The position numbers and the translations under genes are program-made. Below the pieces are notes generated by a model. It saw only the letters and a program-made list of their open reading frames with translations, was not told where the DNA came from and made no database searches. DNA of 64,000 bases from Rahnella variigena (lineage in GTDB: Bacteria > Pseudomonadota > Gammaproteobacteria > Enterobacterales > Enterobacteriaceae). Shown one piece after another: positions 1 through 8,890 of this stretch (position 1 is the stretch's first letter; each line of letters starts with the position of its first letter). The stretch lies in contig NZ_NSDJ01000001.1 in assembly GCF_003610915.1 (NCBI RefSeq), positions 62,001 to 126,000 of the forward strand. Reading direction: 5' to 3'.

Positions 1-342
1 ACGTGTTGATGCCACCGCCAGTTCTGCCTGTTCCTGCGTTTCCACAAACGGGATCAGGAAGTTGTAGAAACCGATATCCAGCAGGCGCTTAATCACCACC
101 GGATCATTAAACTGCGGACGCACCACCGGCGCGCTGCGGCTGCCTTTCAGCGCCATCAGCTGCGGTACAAAAGTGGTGACATCATTCGGCGCGTGTTCAC
201 CATCGAGCAACAGCCAGTCAAAACCCGCCACGCCGAGCACTTCGGTGGTGATCGGGCTGCACAGCGCTGACCAGCAACCAATCAGCGTTTTTCCTTGCAG
301 TAAGTCCTGGCGAAAGCGATTTGGAATCATTTGATTACTCAT
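1..342 (-). CDS. garL: 5-keto-4-deoxy-D-glucarate aldolase GarL (N-terminal part, runs off the window)
   Basis: Only the first 114 codons are present; the usual family length is about 256 residues. The reading frame starts [10 protein letters not shown] and continues with the HpcH/HpaI aldolase signatures [22 protein letters not shown] and [13 protein letters not shown], close to E. coli GarL. The enzyme cleaves 5-keto-4-deoxy-D-glucarate to pyruvate and tartronate semialdehyde with a divalent metal. The start at 342 is the first ATG in frame; a second ATG at codon 5 is possible. It lies downstream of garP on the same strand, so the two are probably cotranscribed, and it acts on the product of the divergent garD. 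Confidence 0.93.
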   Translation of the reverse strand, partial: MSNQMIPNRFRQDLLQGKTLIGCWSALCSPITTEVLGVAGFDWLLLDGEHAPNDVTTFVPQLMALKGSRSAPVVRPQFNDPVVIKRLLDIGFYNFLIPFVETQEQAELAVASTR

Positions 343-403
343 ATCTGATATCTGACCTCATCCAGGGGCAGAGCCGGAAAATCCGGCGTGCCCGCATCAA
401 AAT

Positions 404-1750
404 TTACTGTTTCTTAAGTTCCAGACGTTTGATCTCGCCGACCACCAGCAGATAGCAAAGCATCGCCATCAGTGCTGAACAGCCCACAAAAATTAATGCC
501 ATATTGAAAGAGTGCAGCCCTTTTACCATGTAGCCGATCACCAGCGGCGTCACGATGGAGGCAACGTTTCCGAAAACGTTGAAGATGCCGCCGCACAGGC
601 CAATGACTTCTTTCGGGGCGGTATCGGCAATCACCGGCCAGCCCAGCGCACCAAAGCCTTTGCCGAAGAACGCCAGCGCCATCAGGGTGACGACCAGCGC
701 GTTGTTGTCGGTGTAGTTACACAAGATGATGCTGGTAGCTAACAACATGCCCAGCACGATAGGAATTTTACGTGCCACGGTCAGCGAGAAACCGCGTTTA
801 ATCAGGAAATCTGAGAACACGCCCCCCAGCACACCGCCGGCAAAACCGCACAATGCCGGAATTGCGGCAATCATCCCCACTTTAAGAATAGACATGCCCT
901 TTTCCTGAACCAGATAAATCGGGAACCAGGTCAGGAAGAACCACGTAATACTGTTAATGAAATACTGCCCGAAGAAGATCCCCAGCATCATGCGGCTGCT
1001 CAACATCTGACGAACGTAGCTCCATTTCGGACCATTTTTCGCACTGTCGGTTTTCTTGTGGTCGATATCCACCACCGCGCCGCCGTCTTTCAGAAACTCC
1101 AGCTCGCTTTTGGAAATATGCGGATGTTCCGGCGGGTTATGGATAAATTTGATCCACACCAGCGTCAGCACAAAACCAATCACGCCCATGACGATAAAGA
1201 CATGTTCCCAGCCCCAGGCGTAGGTCAGCCAGCCGAGTAACGGAGAGAACAGCGCCAGCGAGAAATATTGTGCGGAGTTAAAAATTGCCGACGCGGTGCC
1301 GCGCTCGGTGGTCGGGAACCAGGCCGCGACAATGCGGGCGTTTGCCGGGAAGGAAGGCGCTTCGGAGAAACCCAGCATAAAGCGCAGGATAAACAGCGTC
1401 AGTGCGCCATACGCCAGCGGGAACCAGCCAACAAAGCCTTGCAGTAAGGTGAACAGCGACCAGAAAAACAGACTGTAGGTATAAACTTTCTTCGAACCGA
1501 ACTTGTCCAGCAACCATCCGCCCGGCAACTGCATAATCAGATATGCCCAGCCGAATGCCGCAAAGATTTGCCCCATATCCGCAGCATCCAGGCCCAGCTC
1601 GCGCGCGACCTCGGTGCCTGCAATGGAAAGCGTTGCACGGTCGGCATAGTTCACCGCCGTGATTAAAAAGATAATCAGCAAAATGTAGTAACGAATATGT
1701 GTTCGTACCTTAGTTTGCGCGATTGTCCGTGACTGAGATTGAATATTCAT
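404..1750 (-). CDS. garP: galactarate/glucarate MFS transporter GarP
   Basis: A 448-residue major facilitator (E. coli GarP is 444) of the anion:cation symporter family. It has about 12 membrane helices and the stretches VNYADRATLSIAGTEVA, LPGGWLLDKFGSKK and GFSEAPSFPANARIVAAWFP that mark the GarP/GudP group. The frame is open upstream to 1819, but the ATG at 1750 has AAGGTC eight bases before it and matches the N-terminus of relatives, so it is preferred. It imports galactarate or glucarate by proton symport for garD and garL. GudP is a close paralogue; the gar context supports GarP. Confidence 0.92.
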   Translation of the reverse strand: MNIQSQSRTIAQTKVRTHIRYYILLIIFLITAVNYADRATLSIAGTEVARELGLDAADMGQIFAAFGWAYLIMQLPGGWLLDKFGSKKVYTYSLFFWSLFTLLQGFVGWFPLAYGALTLFILRFMLGFSEAPSFPANARIVAAWFPTTERGTASAIFNSAQYFSLALFSPLLGWLTYAWGWEHVFIVMGVIGFVLTLVWIKFIHNPPEHPHISKSELEFLKDGGAVVDIDHKKTDSAKNGPKWSYVRQMLSSRMMLGIFFGQYFINSITWFFLTWFPIYLVQEKGMSILKVGMIAAIPALCGFAGGVLGGVFSDFLIKRGFSLTVARKIPIVLGMLLATSIILCNYTDNNALVVTLMALAFFGKGFGALGWPVIADTAPKEVIGLCGGIFNVFGNVASIVTPLVIGYMVKGLHSFNMALIFVGCSALMAMLCYLLVVGEIKRLELKKQ

Positions 1751-2091
1751 GGTGACCTTCGTTGTAATATTGAAAAATTCATTCAGGTAATTCACCGCTG
1801 CTAAAATAACGCCCGCCATTCCTCGGCGTTATTTACCCTATAGTTCCTTTATAAGAAGCATTTATACGATCTGGCGAATTAATCCTTTATTAATCTTTGT
1901 ACGAAATTTACCTGTATTACTTAAAACGTCACCTTCAGAGGGCTAATACAGTATAAAAAAGAGGCCCCGAAATAACACTGTGCATTCGCCCAAGAATATA
2001 GCAGATAATTGTGACTATTCTTTTGCATCCACACATCGGTGTGGGAGGAGAATCACAGAATATCTCGCGCTGATAACCGCTCAAATCAAAG

Positions 2092-2107
2092 GGTGATATC
2101 CATCACA
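2092..2107. promoter_or_regulatory. candidate CRP site upstream of garD
   Basis: GGTGA-N6-TCACA matches the CRP consensus TGTGA-N6-TCACA at nine of ten core positions. It sits about 100 bases before the TATAAT at 2193, far for a class I site but in the right intergenic region for a catabolite-controlled sugar-acid locus. Site function is inferred. Confidence 0.5.
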
Positions 2108-2192
2108 TTTATTCTGTCACCTGCCCCACAGAATGATGTTAAACCGGTAAAAAGCTGGTCAGTTGCACAATGAGGTTCGTGGAAGTCTGTCT

Positions 2193-2198
2193 TATAAT
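2193..2198 (+). promoter_or_regulatory. candidate -10 element for garD
   Basis: A perfect TATAAT. The hexamer 17 bases upstream is a poor -35, as expected for a promoter that needs an activator such as CdaR. The leader to the garD ATG would be about 110 bases. Confidence 0.45.
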
Positions 2199-2313
2199 GA
2201 GCGTCATACCCTGTATTACAGAGCATGTTTTTGAGAAACGTCGTTAAGCGTCAACTTCAGAGAATTAACCGGAGCCTTTTGTTCCGGGATGTTTAATAAA
2301 CGCGGAGACAGTT

Positions 2314-3885
2314 ATGTCACGTAATAAAGATAAAGAACATGCAACCGAAGCACTTTTCATTAAGGTTCATGAAAGCGATAACGTTGCTATTATTGTGAAC
2401 GATAACGGTTTAAAAGCCGGCACCCGATTTTCTAATGGTCTGGAATTAATTGAGCATATTCCGCAAGGTCATAAAGTTGCCTTAGAACCGATTGCCCAGG
2501 GTGGCGATATTATTCGTTATGGTGAAGTCATCGGCTATGCGGTGCGTGACATCGCACAGGGCGGCTGGATTGACGAATCCCTGGTGGATCTGCCGGTCGC
2601 ACCGGAGCTTAACAGCCTGCCGCTGGCCACCCGCGTTCCCCCAGCCTTACCGCCGCTGGAAGGCTATACCTTTGAAGGTTATCGCAACGACGACGGCAGC
2701 GTAGGCACTAAAAATCTGCTCGGTATTACCACCAGCGTGCATTGTGTGGCGGGCGTGGTGGATTACGTGGTCAAAATCATCGAGCGTGATTTACTGCCGA
2801 AATTCCCTAACGTCGATGGCGTCGTGGCGCTGAACCATCTCTACGGCTGCGGCGTGGCGATTAACGCCCCCGCGGCGGTGGTGCCGATCCGCACTATCCA
2901 CAATCTGGCGCTGAACCCGAACTTTGGCGGCGAAGTGATGGTGGTCGGTCTGGGCTGTGAAAAGCTGCAACCCGAGCGCCTGCTGGAAGGCACGCCGGAT
3001 GTGCAGGCAATTTCCCTCGACGACACGCATATCGTCCGTTTGCAGGATGAACAGCACGTCGGCTTCCAGTCGATGGTGGACGATATCCTCACCGTTGCAC
3101 AATTCCATCTTGAGCGCCTGAACCGCCGTCAGCGCGAAACCTGTCCGGCGTCTGATCTGGTCGTGGGTACGCAATGTGGCGGCAGCGACGCCTTCTCCGG
3201 CGTGACGGCTAACCCGGCAGTCGGTTACGCATCAGACCTGCTGGTGCGCTGCGGTGCAACCGTAATGTTCTCGGAAGTGACTGAAGTGCGCGACGCCATC
3301 CACTTACTGACGCCGCGCGCTGCGGATGTCGAAGTGGGTAAACGCCTGCTGGAAGAAATGGCCTGGTACGATGATTATCTGTCGATGGGACAAACCGACC
3401 GCAGCGCCAACCCGTCTCCGGGTAACAAAAAAGGCGGTCTGGCCAACGTGGTGGAAAAAGCGCTCGGCTCGATTGCAAAATCTGGCACCAGCGCAATTTC
3501 AGAAGTATTGTCTCCGGGTCAGCGTCCGACCAAAAAAGGCCTGATCTACGCTGCCACGCCTGCCAGTGATTTTGTCTGCGGAACACAGCAACTGGCATCC
3601 GGGATTACCGTGCAGGTCTTTACCACCGGACGCGGTACGCCTTACGGCCTGCTGGCGGTGCCGGTGATTAAAATGGCGACCCGCACCACGCTGGCTAACC
3701 GCTGGCACGATCTGATGGACATCAACGCCGGTACGATTGCGACCGGCGACGCGACTATCGAAGATGTGGGCTGGGAGTTGTTCCACTTCATTCTCGATAT
3801 CGCCAGCGGGCGCAAGAAAACCTGGTCAGACACCTGGGGCATCCATAATGCGCTGGCGGTGTTTAACCCGGCGCCGGTGACCTGA
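2314..3885 (+). CDS. garD: galactarate dehydratase GarD
   Basis: 523 residues, the same length as E. coli GarD and near-identical along most of it. The N-terminal SAF-type domain (about residues 15-85, with [12 protein letters not shown]) is followed by the altronase/galactarate dehydratase catalytic region, with [46 protein letters not shown] and [11 protein letters not shown]. It dehydrates galactarate to 5-keto-4-deoxy-D-glucarate, the substrate of GarL. A GGAGA ribosome site lies about six bases before the ATG. It is a single gene closed by the terminator at 3908. Confidence 0.97.
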   Translation: MSRNKDKEHATEALFIKVHESDNVAIIVNDNGLKAGTRFSNGLELIEHIPQGHKVALEPIAQGGDIIRYGEVIGYAVRDIAQGGWIDESLVDLPVAPELNSLPLATRVPPALPPLEGYTFEGYRNDDGSVGTKNLLGITTSVHCVAGVVDYVVKIIERDLLPKFPNVDGVVALNHLYGCGVAINAPAAVVPIRTIHNLALNPNFGGEVMVVGLGCEKLQPERLLEGTPDVQAISLDDTHIVRLQDEQHVGFQSMVDDILTVAQFHLERLNRRQRETCPASDLVVGTQCGGSDAFSGVTANPAVGYASDLLVRCGATVMFSEVTEVRDAIHLLTPRAADVEVGKRLLEEMAWYDDYLSMGQTDRSANPSPGNKKGGLANVVEKALGSIAKSGTSAISEVLSPGQRPTKKGLIYAATPASDFVCGTQQLASGITVQVFTTGRGTPYGLLAVPVIKMATRTTLANRWHDLMDINAGTIATGDATIEDVGWELFHFILDIASGRKKTWSDTWGIHNALAVFNPAPVT

Positions 3886-3907
3886 GTTTCGGTTTTACAG
3901 ATAAACG

Positions 3908-3932
3908 AAAGGCCAGCATCGCTGGCCTTTTT
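3908..3932. terminator. Rho-independent terminator between garD and exbD
   Basis: GGCCAGC and GCTGGCC form a 7-bp stem around ATC. The stem is flanked by A-run and T-run, so it can serve garD rightward and exbD leftward. Confidence 0.85.
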
Positions 3933-3956
3933 TGTGCGTCTGATCGGGAGGAAAAC

Positions 3957-4391
3957 TTACTGCGCCGCAGCGGTACCGGTTTGTTCAGCGCCAACCAGTC
4001 CGACTTTCAGGTAACCGGCTTTACGCAGGTTATCCATCACTTTCATCAGCGTTTCGTAATCCACTGTCTTATCCGCACGGAAGAAAATCGTGCTCTGCTT
4101 ATTGCCCTGAGTACGTTGATCCAGCATCGAGGTCAGATTATCGCTGTTGACCGGCGTGTCGCCGAGGAACAGCTGTTTGTCTGCTTTCACCGACAGGAAG
4201 ATCGGTTTCTCCGGACGCGGCTGCTGTTTCGCCGTAGAGGCGGGTAAATCAACCCGCACATCCACGGTCGCCAGCGGCGCGGCCACCATGAAGATGATCA
4301 GCAATACCAGCATGACGTCGATGAAAGGCGTGACGTTGATGTCATGCATTTCACCGCTTTCGTCGATATCGTCGTTTAACCGAATAGCCAT
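3957..4391 (-). CDS. exbD: TonB energy-transducing system protein ExbD
   Basis: 144 residues with a short cytoplasmic N-terminus, one membrane helix (about residues 23-42) and a periplasmic domain. The helix carries Asp25 in NVTPFIDVMLVLLIIF, the residue essential for proton use in ExbD/TolR proteins. With ExbB it forms the inner-membrane motor that drives TonB-dependent uptake of siderophores and B12. It follows exbB by nine bases in one operon behind a Fur box. Confidence 0.96.
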   Translation of the reverse strand: MAIRLNDDIDESGEMHDINVTPFIDVMLVLLIIFMVAAPLATVDVRVDLPASTAKQQPRPEKPIFLSVKADKQLFLGDTPVNSDNLTSMLDQRTQGNKQSTIFFRADKTVDYETLMKVMDNLRKAGYLKVGLVGAEQTGTAAAQ

Positions 4392-4400
4392 AATCTGTTC

Positions 4401-5348
4401 TTACCCTACGCGTAACTGACCTGTCTGACCGCGTGGCGCATCGCCTTTGCTGGCAGCCAGATCCAAATCACGACCCTGCAACAGAATAATCTGCGCCGCT
4501 ACATCGCCAACCTGATGACGGTAAGAGGTAATGGTACGGGCGAAAATATTGTAGATAACTACGGCAGGAATCGCTGCAACCAGACCGACAGCGGTCGCCA
4601 GCAAGGCTTCTGCGATGCCCGGTGCCACGACAGCCAGGTTAGTGGTTTGCGTTTGCGCGATACCGATGAAGCTGTTCATGATGCCCCACACAGTACCGAA
4701 AAGGCCGACGAACGGAGAGATTGCCCCGATAGTCGCCAGAATACCGTTGCCACGGCCCATGTAACGACCGGCAGCGCTGACGCGGCGCTCAAGGCGGAAA
4801 CCAGTACGCTCTTTAATCCCGTTGTTGTCGGTGGAACCTGCTGACAGCTCGAGCTCATTCTGTGCATCGCGGATCATCTGCGCGCTGATGCTGCTGGCGG
4901 CGAAGCTTTCTGCCTGTTCAGCGGCCTCATCCAGTGTACGGACAGAAGACAGCGCATCAAATTCGCGGCGCATACGGCGTTTGCCAGTGAACACTTCAGC
5001 ACCTTTGCTGAACAGCAACGCCCAGGTGACGACAGAGGCCAGCAGCAGGCCAATCATGACGGTTTTCACCACCGCATCAGCGTGATGATACATGCCCATA
5101 ACAGACAAATCGGTAGGAATAACAGGCGTCGCTTCGGTCGGGGCCGGTTGCATTACCGGTGCTGGCGTTGCATCACTGGTCGCCGGTGCAGGGGCATCCG
5201 CCGCTGCCGGTTGAGATGCTGCAGAATTGACGGCTTGTCCAGCCGGCGTCGCAGGTGCAGCCATCGCGTTGCCGCTTAAGCCAGCAACCAACATCAACGA
5301 CATCAGTAATGAGGTCGCCTCTTTCATCTTATTGCGAGCCGTTTTCAC
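4401..5348 (-). CDS. exbB: TonB energy-transducing system protein ExbB, long form with signal peptide
   Basis: 315 residues, about 70 longer than E. coli ExbB (244). The extra part is N-terminal: a signal peptide ending near AMA-APATP, then an Ala/Pro/Thr-rich periplasmic stretch (about residues 31-80). Three membrane helices and the MotA/TolQ/ExbB core follow, including GILATIGAISPFVGLFGTVWGI. The start is a GTG at 5348 with GGAGG six bases upstream; the next ATG (5327) has no good ribosome site. Long ExbB forms are known in Serratia and Pseudomonas. It drives TonB together with ExbD. Confidence 0.95.
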   Translation of the reverse strand: MKTARNKMKEATSLLMSLMLVAGLSGNAMAAPATPAGQAVNSAASQPAAADAPAPATSDATPAPVMQPAPTEATPVIPTDLSVMGMYHHADAVVKTVMIGLLLASVVTWALLFSKGAEVFTGKRRMRREFDALSSVRTLDEAAEQAESFAASSISAQMIRDAQNELELSAGSTDNNGIKERTGFRLERRVSAAGRYMGRGNGILATIGAISPFVGLFGTVWGIMNSFIGIAQTQTTNLAVVAPGIAEALLATAVGLVAAIPAVVIYNIFARTITSYRHQVGDVAAQIILLQGRDLDLAASKGDAPRGQTGQLRVG

Positions 5349-5423
5349 GCGTCGCCTCCAGCCAGAATCAGTGTGTAGAAGGAATGAATAACGCCGAATG
5401 ATATCAAAGAAAAAGGCCTAATT

Positions 5424-5442
5424 GATAGTCGTTCTCATTATT
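5424..5442. promoter_or_regulatory. candidate Fur box of exbBD
   Basis: Read on the minus strand, AATAATGAGAACGACTATC matches the 19-bp Fur consensus GATAATGATAATCATTATC at 14 positions. It is about 76 bases before the exbB start, where iron repression of exbBD is expected. Confidence 0.65.
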
Positions 5443-5642
5443 ATTTACATTGTCGCGCCTGGAGGCTGGCGTGTCATTGACAGACGACAAGGTTTTTCGT
5501 GTTTGCACAAGGGATGAACAATTTAACCTGCGTCACAGTTTCTATAAAAATCACGCGGTAAATCAATCACCTGAGCATCACTATCTAAGTCAAAACAACG
5601 TTTTAAATATTAAGTAACACCTTTTTACATTTGTTGCGAGTT

Positions 5643-5658
5643 TGTGATAACGCTCAAA
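5643..5658. promoter_or_regulatory. candidate CRP site upstream of the TRAP operon
   Basis: TGTGA-N6-TCAAA, one core mismatch from the CRP consensus. Its position fits catabolite control of a carbon-substrate transporter; function is inferred. Confidence 0.4.
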
Positions 5659-5848
5659 TACCGCGCAGTAAAAAATAGGATAAGGTGCTTACTCAGGCGA
5701 AGACCGCATACCGGCACGTCTTGTATCCCTATAATTTAAAAGCTTATTTACACCTATTTCATAATGAACAGGCCGGACCTTCCGTTGGCTCTGATCAACA
5801 CTTGCTCTCATTTATCTTTCCCTTACTGAGTACCCTGGAGACAAACTG

Positions 5849-6826
5849 ATGAAAATGCAAAAAGCACTTCTCAGCCTTTGCCTGAGTTCCGCGACCCTCT
5901 TATTTACCGCGGGTGTATCCGCACAAACGCTGAAGGCCGCCGATGTGCATCCGCAAGGCTATCCGAACGTCGTCGCCGTTCAGCACATGGGCGAAAAGCT
6001 GCAAAAGCAAACGGACGGACGCCTCGAAATCAAAACGTTCCCGGGCGGTGTTCTGGGGGATGAAAAGCAGGAAATTGAACAGGCACAGCTTGGCGCGCTG
6101 GATATTATCCGCGTATCGATGACGCCGGTTGCCTCGATTTTACCGGAGATAAACGTCTTCACCCTGCCCTATATATTCCGCGATGAAGACCACATGCACA
6201 AAGTGCTCGACGGTCAGATTGGCAAAGAAATCGGCGACAAAATCACCAACAATCCGAACTCCCGTCTGGTGTTCCTCGGCTGGATGGACGGCGGCACGCG
6301 CAACCTGATCACCAAAGAGCCGGTGGTGAAACCGGAAGATTTGCACGGCATGAAAATCCGCGTACAAGGCAGCCCGATTGCACTGGCGACGCTGAAAGCC
6401 ATGGGCGCAAACCCGGTGGCGATGGGCGTCAGTGAAGTGTTCAGCGGCATGCAGACCGGGGTTATCGACGGTACCGAAAACAACCCACCGACGTTTGTCG
6501 CCCACAACTATCTGCCGGTGGTAAAAAACTACACCTACAGCCGTCACTTCATCATTCCGGAGCTGTTCCTGTATTCAAAAGTGAAATGGGACAAACTGAA
6601 ACCGGAAGACCAGCAGTTAATCCTCAAACTGGCGAAGGAAGCACAGGACGAGCAACGCGAACTGTGGAAAGCCTATAACGAGAAAGCGCTGGCAACGATG
6701 AAAGCAGGCGGCGTGAAATTCCAGGAGATCGACCCTGCGACTTATGTCAAAGCCACGCAATCCGTGCGCGATGAATTCGGCAAAGACCATCAGGAACTGA
6801 TGCAGCAAATCGCTGACGTTCAGTAA
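5849..6826 (+). CDS. TRAP transporter substrate-binding protein, DctP family
   Basis: 325 residues with a signal peptide cut near VSA-QTLKAAD. The family core has GDEKQEIEQAQLGALDI, then LHGMKIRVQGSPI with the conserved arginine that in this family binds the substrate carboxylate, then GVIDGTENNPPTF. It is a periplasmic receptor that delivers an organic acid to the DctQM permease. The substrate cannot be read directly. Closeness to garLPD suggests a sugar acid such as a hexuronate or aldarate (inference). It starts a three-gene operon inserted where exbB and metC are neighbours in E. coli. Confidence 0.9.
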   Translation: MKMQKALLSLCLSSATLLFTAGVSAQTLKAADVHPQGYPNVVAVQHMGEKLQKQTDGRLEIKTFPGGVLGDEKQEIEQAQLGALDIIRVSMTPVASILPEINVFTLPYIFRDEDHMHKVLDGQIGKEIGDKITNNPNSRLVFLGWMDGGTRNLITKEPVVKPEDLHGMKIRVQGSPIALATLKAMGANPVAMGVSEVFSGMQTGVIDGTENNPPTFVAHNYLPVVKNYTYSRHFIIPELFLYSKVKWDKLKPEDQQLILKLAKEAQDEQRELWKAYNEKALATMKAGGVKFQEIDPATYVKATQSVRDEFGKDHQELMQQIADVQ

Positions 6827-6882
6827 ACCCTGACTCCGGCAGCCTGCGGGCTGCCTCTTTATGATCTTTCGCCGGGGGATTT

Positions 6883-7395
6883 ATGGTCTCGAGTTATCAC
6901 ACCCTGATGGACATTCTTTACCGCTGCGCGATGTGGCTCGCCGGTATTGCGTTACTGCTGATGGTCGCGGTGATCCCGGTTGGGATCTTCGCCCGCTACG
7001 TGATGAACAGCGCCCTGTCGTGGCCGGAGCCGATTGCGATTATGTGCATGGTGACGTTCACCTTTATCGGTGCCGCCGTCAGTTACCGCGCCGGTTCGCA
7101 CATTGTGGTGGCGATGGTCACCGACCGTCTGCCGCCTGCGCTGAAAAAATTCTCCGCCCTGCTGGCTGACCTGATGATGCTGGCGATCAGCGTGTTTATT
7201 TTCTGGTACAGCCTGCAATTGTGCAGCGAACTCTGGCAACAGCCGGTGGCGGAATTCCCGCTGCTGACCGCCGGACAGACCTATCTGCCGTTGCCCATAG
7301 GTTCTGCGCTGACGCTGTTATTCATCATTGAGCAGATCGTTGCCGGCCCGCAGCACCAGCGGCCTGTAGTGATGCTGGGCAATTCTGACGCCTGA
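6883..7395 (+). CDS. TRAP transporter small membrane subunit, DctQ family
   Basis: 170 residues with four predicted membrane helices (about residues 10-35, 48-68, 90-112 and 132-155), typical of DctQ. The NSALSWPEPIAIMCMVTFTFIGAAVSYR stretch is characteristic of the family. It pairs with the large DctM subunit 12 bases downstream. The ATG follows GGGGG about five bases upstream. No independent function is known for this subunit beyond assembly and stability of the transporter. Confidence 0.9.
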   Translation: MVSSYHTLMDILYRCAMWLAGIALLLMVAVIPVGIFARYVMNSALSWPEPIAIMCMVTFTFIGAAVSYRAGSHIVVAMVTDRLPPALKKFSALLADLMMLAISVFIFWYSLQLCSELWQQPVAEFPLLTAGQTYLPLPIGSALTLLFIIEQIVAGPQHQRPVVMLGNSDA

Positions 7396-7407
7396 CCGGA
7401 GCCTGTT

Positions 7408-8700
7408 ATGGATGCATTAATCTTGTTGTTAACGCTGGCGGTGATGCTGGCGATTGGCGTGCCGGTCGCTTACGCCGTCGGGCTGAGCGCACTGGCGGGA
7501 GCCTGGTGGATTGACCTGCCGTTTGAAGCGCTGATGATCCAGCTGACCAACGGCGTGAATAAGTTCTCTCTGCTGGCTATACCGTTCTTTATTCTGGCGG
7601 GCGCGATCATGGCCGAAGGAGGGATCGCCCGCAGGCTGGTCAGTTTTGCCTACATCTTTGTCGGGTTTATCCGCGGCGGACTGTCGCTGGTGAATATCGT
7701 AGCCTCGACCTTTTTTGGCGCGATTTCCGGATCCTCGGTAGCAGACACGGCGTCGATCGGCTCGGTGATGATCCCTGAAATGGAGAAGAAAGGTTATCCG
7801 CGTGACTTTGCGGCAGCGGTGACCGCCAGCGGCTCGGTGCAGGCGATCCTCACGCCACCCAGCCATAATTCGGTGATTTATTCACTGGCGACCGGCGGCA
7901 CGGTGTCGATTGCCGCGCTGTTCATCGCCGGTATTCTGCCCGGTTTACTGCTCAGCCTGACACTGATGGTGATGTGCGTGGTGTTTGCGCACAAACGCGG
8001 TTATCCAAAAGGTGAACGCGTGCCGTTCCGTCAGGCGCTGAAGATTTTCATCGACACGCTGTGGGGGCTGATGACCGTCGTCATCATCATGGGCGGTATT
8101 CTCAGCGGAGTATTTACCGCAACGGAATCAGCGGCGATTGCCTGTCTGTGGTCATTCTTCGTCACCATGTTTATCTACCGCGATTACAAGTGGAGCGAGC
8201 TGCCAAAACTCATGTACCGCACGGTGAAAACCGTCAGCATCGTCATGATCCTGATAGGCTTTGCCGCCAGCTTTGGCGCAGTGATGACCTACATGCAGTT
8301 GCCGATGCGCATCACCGAATTCTTCACCTCGATCTCCGATAACAAGTACGTGATTCTCATGTGGATCAACATCATGCTGTTGCTGATCGGCACGCTGATG
8401 GACATGGCACCGATCATTCTGATCCTGACGCCAGTGCTGTTGCCAGTGGTGTTATCACTCGGCATTGATCCGGTGCATTTCGGCATGATCATGCTGGTGA
8501 ATCTGGGGATCGGGCTGATCACCCCGCCGGTCGGCTCGGTGCTGTTTGTCGCCAGTGCGGTGAGTAAACAGAGCATTGAGAAAGTGGTGAAAGCCATGAT
8601 GCCGTTCTACTGCGTGCTGTTCGTGGTGCTGATGCTGGTGACCTATATCCCGACCATTTCGCTGTTCCTGCCCAAACTGTTTGGCGTTTATACCGGCTGA
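7408..8700 (+). CDS. TRAP transporter large permease subunit, DctM family
   Basis: 430 residues, strongly hydrophobic with about 11-13 membrane segments. Family motifs include FFGAISGSSVADTASIGSVMIPEMEKKGYP and ILTPPSHNSVIYS in the first half, and LIGTLMDMAPIILILTPVLLPV and GLITPPVGSVLFVASAV in the second. These are the two inverted repeats of the DctM/IT-superfamily fold. It carries out sodium-coupled uptake of the ligand held by the DctP protein. It ends the operon, followed by a strong terminator at 8724. Confidence 0.93.
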   Translation: MDALILLLTLAVMLAIGVPVAYAVGLSALAGAWWIDLPFEALMIQLTNGVNKFSLLAIPFFILAGAIMAEGGIARRLVSFAYIFVGFIRGGLSLVNIVASTFFGAISGSSVADTASIGSVMIPEMEKKGYPRDFAAAVTASGSVQAILTPPSHNSVIYSLATGGTVSIAALFIAGILPGLLLSLTLMVMCVVFAHKRGYPKGERVPFRQALKIFIDTLWGLMTVVIIMGGILSGVFTATESAAIACLWSFFVTMFIYRDYKWSELPKLMYRTVKTVSIVMILIGFAASFGAVMTYMQLPMRITEFFTSISDNKYVILMWINIMLLLIGTLMDMAPIILILTPVLLPVVLSLGIDPVHFGMIMLVNLGIGLITPPVGSVLFVASAVSKQSIEKVVKAMMPFYCVLFVVLMLVTYIPTISLFLPKLFGVYTG

Positions 8701-8723
8701 TACCCAAAACTCGTTTCTCCCTT

Positions 8724-8750
8724 GCCCGTCGTCACGACGGGCTTTTTTTT
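8724..8750 (+). terminator. Rho-independent terminator of the TRAP operon
   Basis: GCCCGTCG and CGACGGGC pair around TCA and are followed by eight T residues. Confidence 0.9.
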
Positions 8751-8890
8751 CTGTGAAACGGGCGCGGGCTGCTGAAATTTTCTCATCCACCCGCCAAAAG
8801 CCTGATCCCTGAAATTCATCATGTTAAGTTAATGACATATCGGCGGATGCTGGTGCATGCCGCGCAACGTAACAGGGTGAAATACGGATT

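Larger units (their letters stand above)
1751..2313. promoter_or_regulatory. divergent garP/garD control region
   Basis: A 563-base AT-rich gap with no plausible gene. It must hold the promoters of garP(L) leftward and garD rightward. In E. coli these genes are activated by CdaR on galactarate, glucarate or glycerate and need CRP. A CRP-like dyad at 2092-2107 and a TATAAT at 2193-2198 are visible. I could not define a CdaR site by eye. Confidence 0.6.
5349..5848. promoter_or_regulatory. exbB / dctP intergenic region
   Basis: 500 AT-rich bases without a supported gene, between divergently transcribed exbB and the TRAP operon. The left part holds a Fur-box-like sequence (5424-5442) for exbBD. 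The right part holds a CRP-like dyad (5643-5658) about 190 bases before dctP. I recognise nothing else in it. Confidence 0.55.

Noticed and set aside
3209..3598. Long antisense open frames inside garD (and likewise in parC, parE, glnE, malK and dctM)
   Set aside because: They are shadows of strongly conserved genes on the other strand, caused by GC-rich codon use; none resembles a known family.
8751..8890. MetJ box in front of metC
   Set aside because: No pair of adjacent AGACGTCT-like octamers could be found by eye, so none is annotated although regulation by MetJ is expected.
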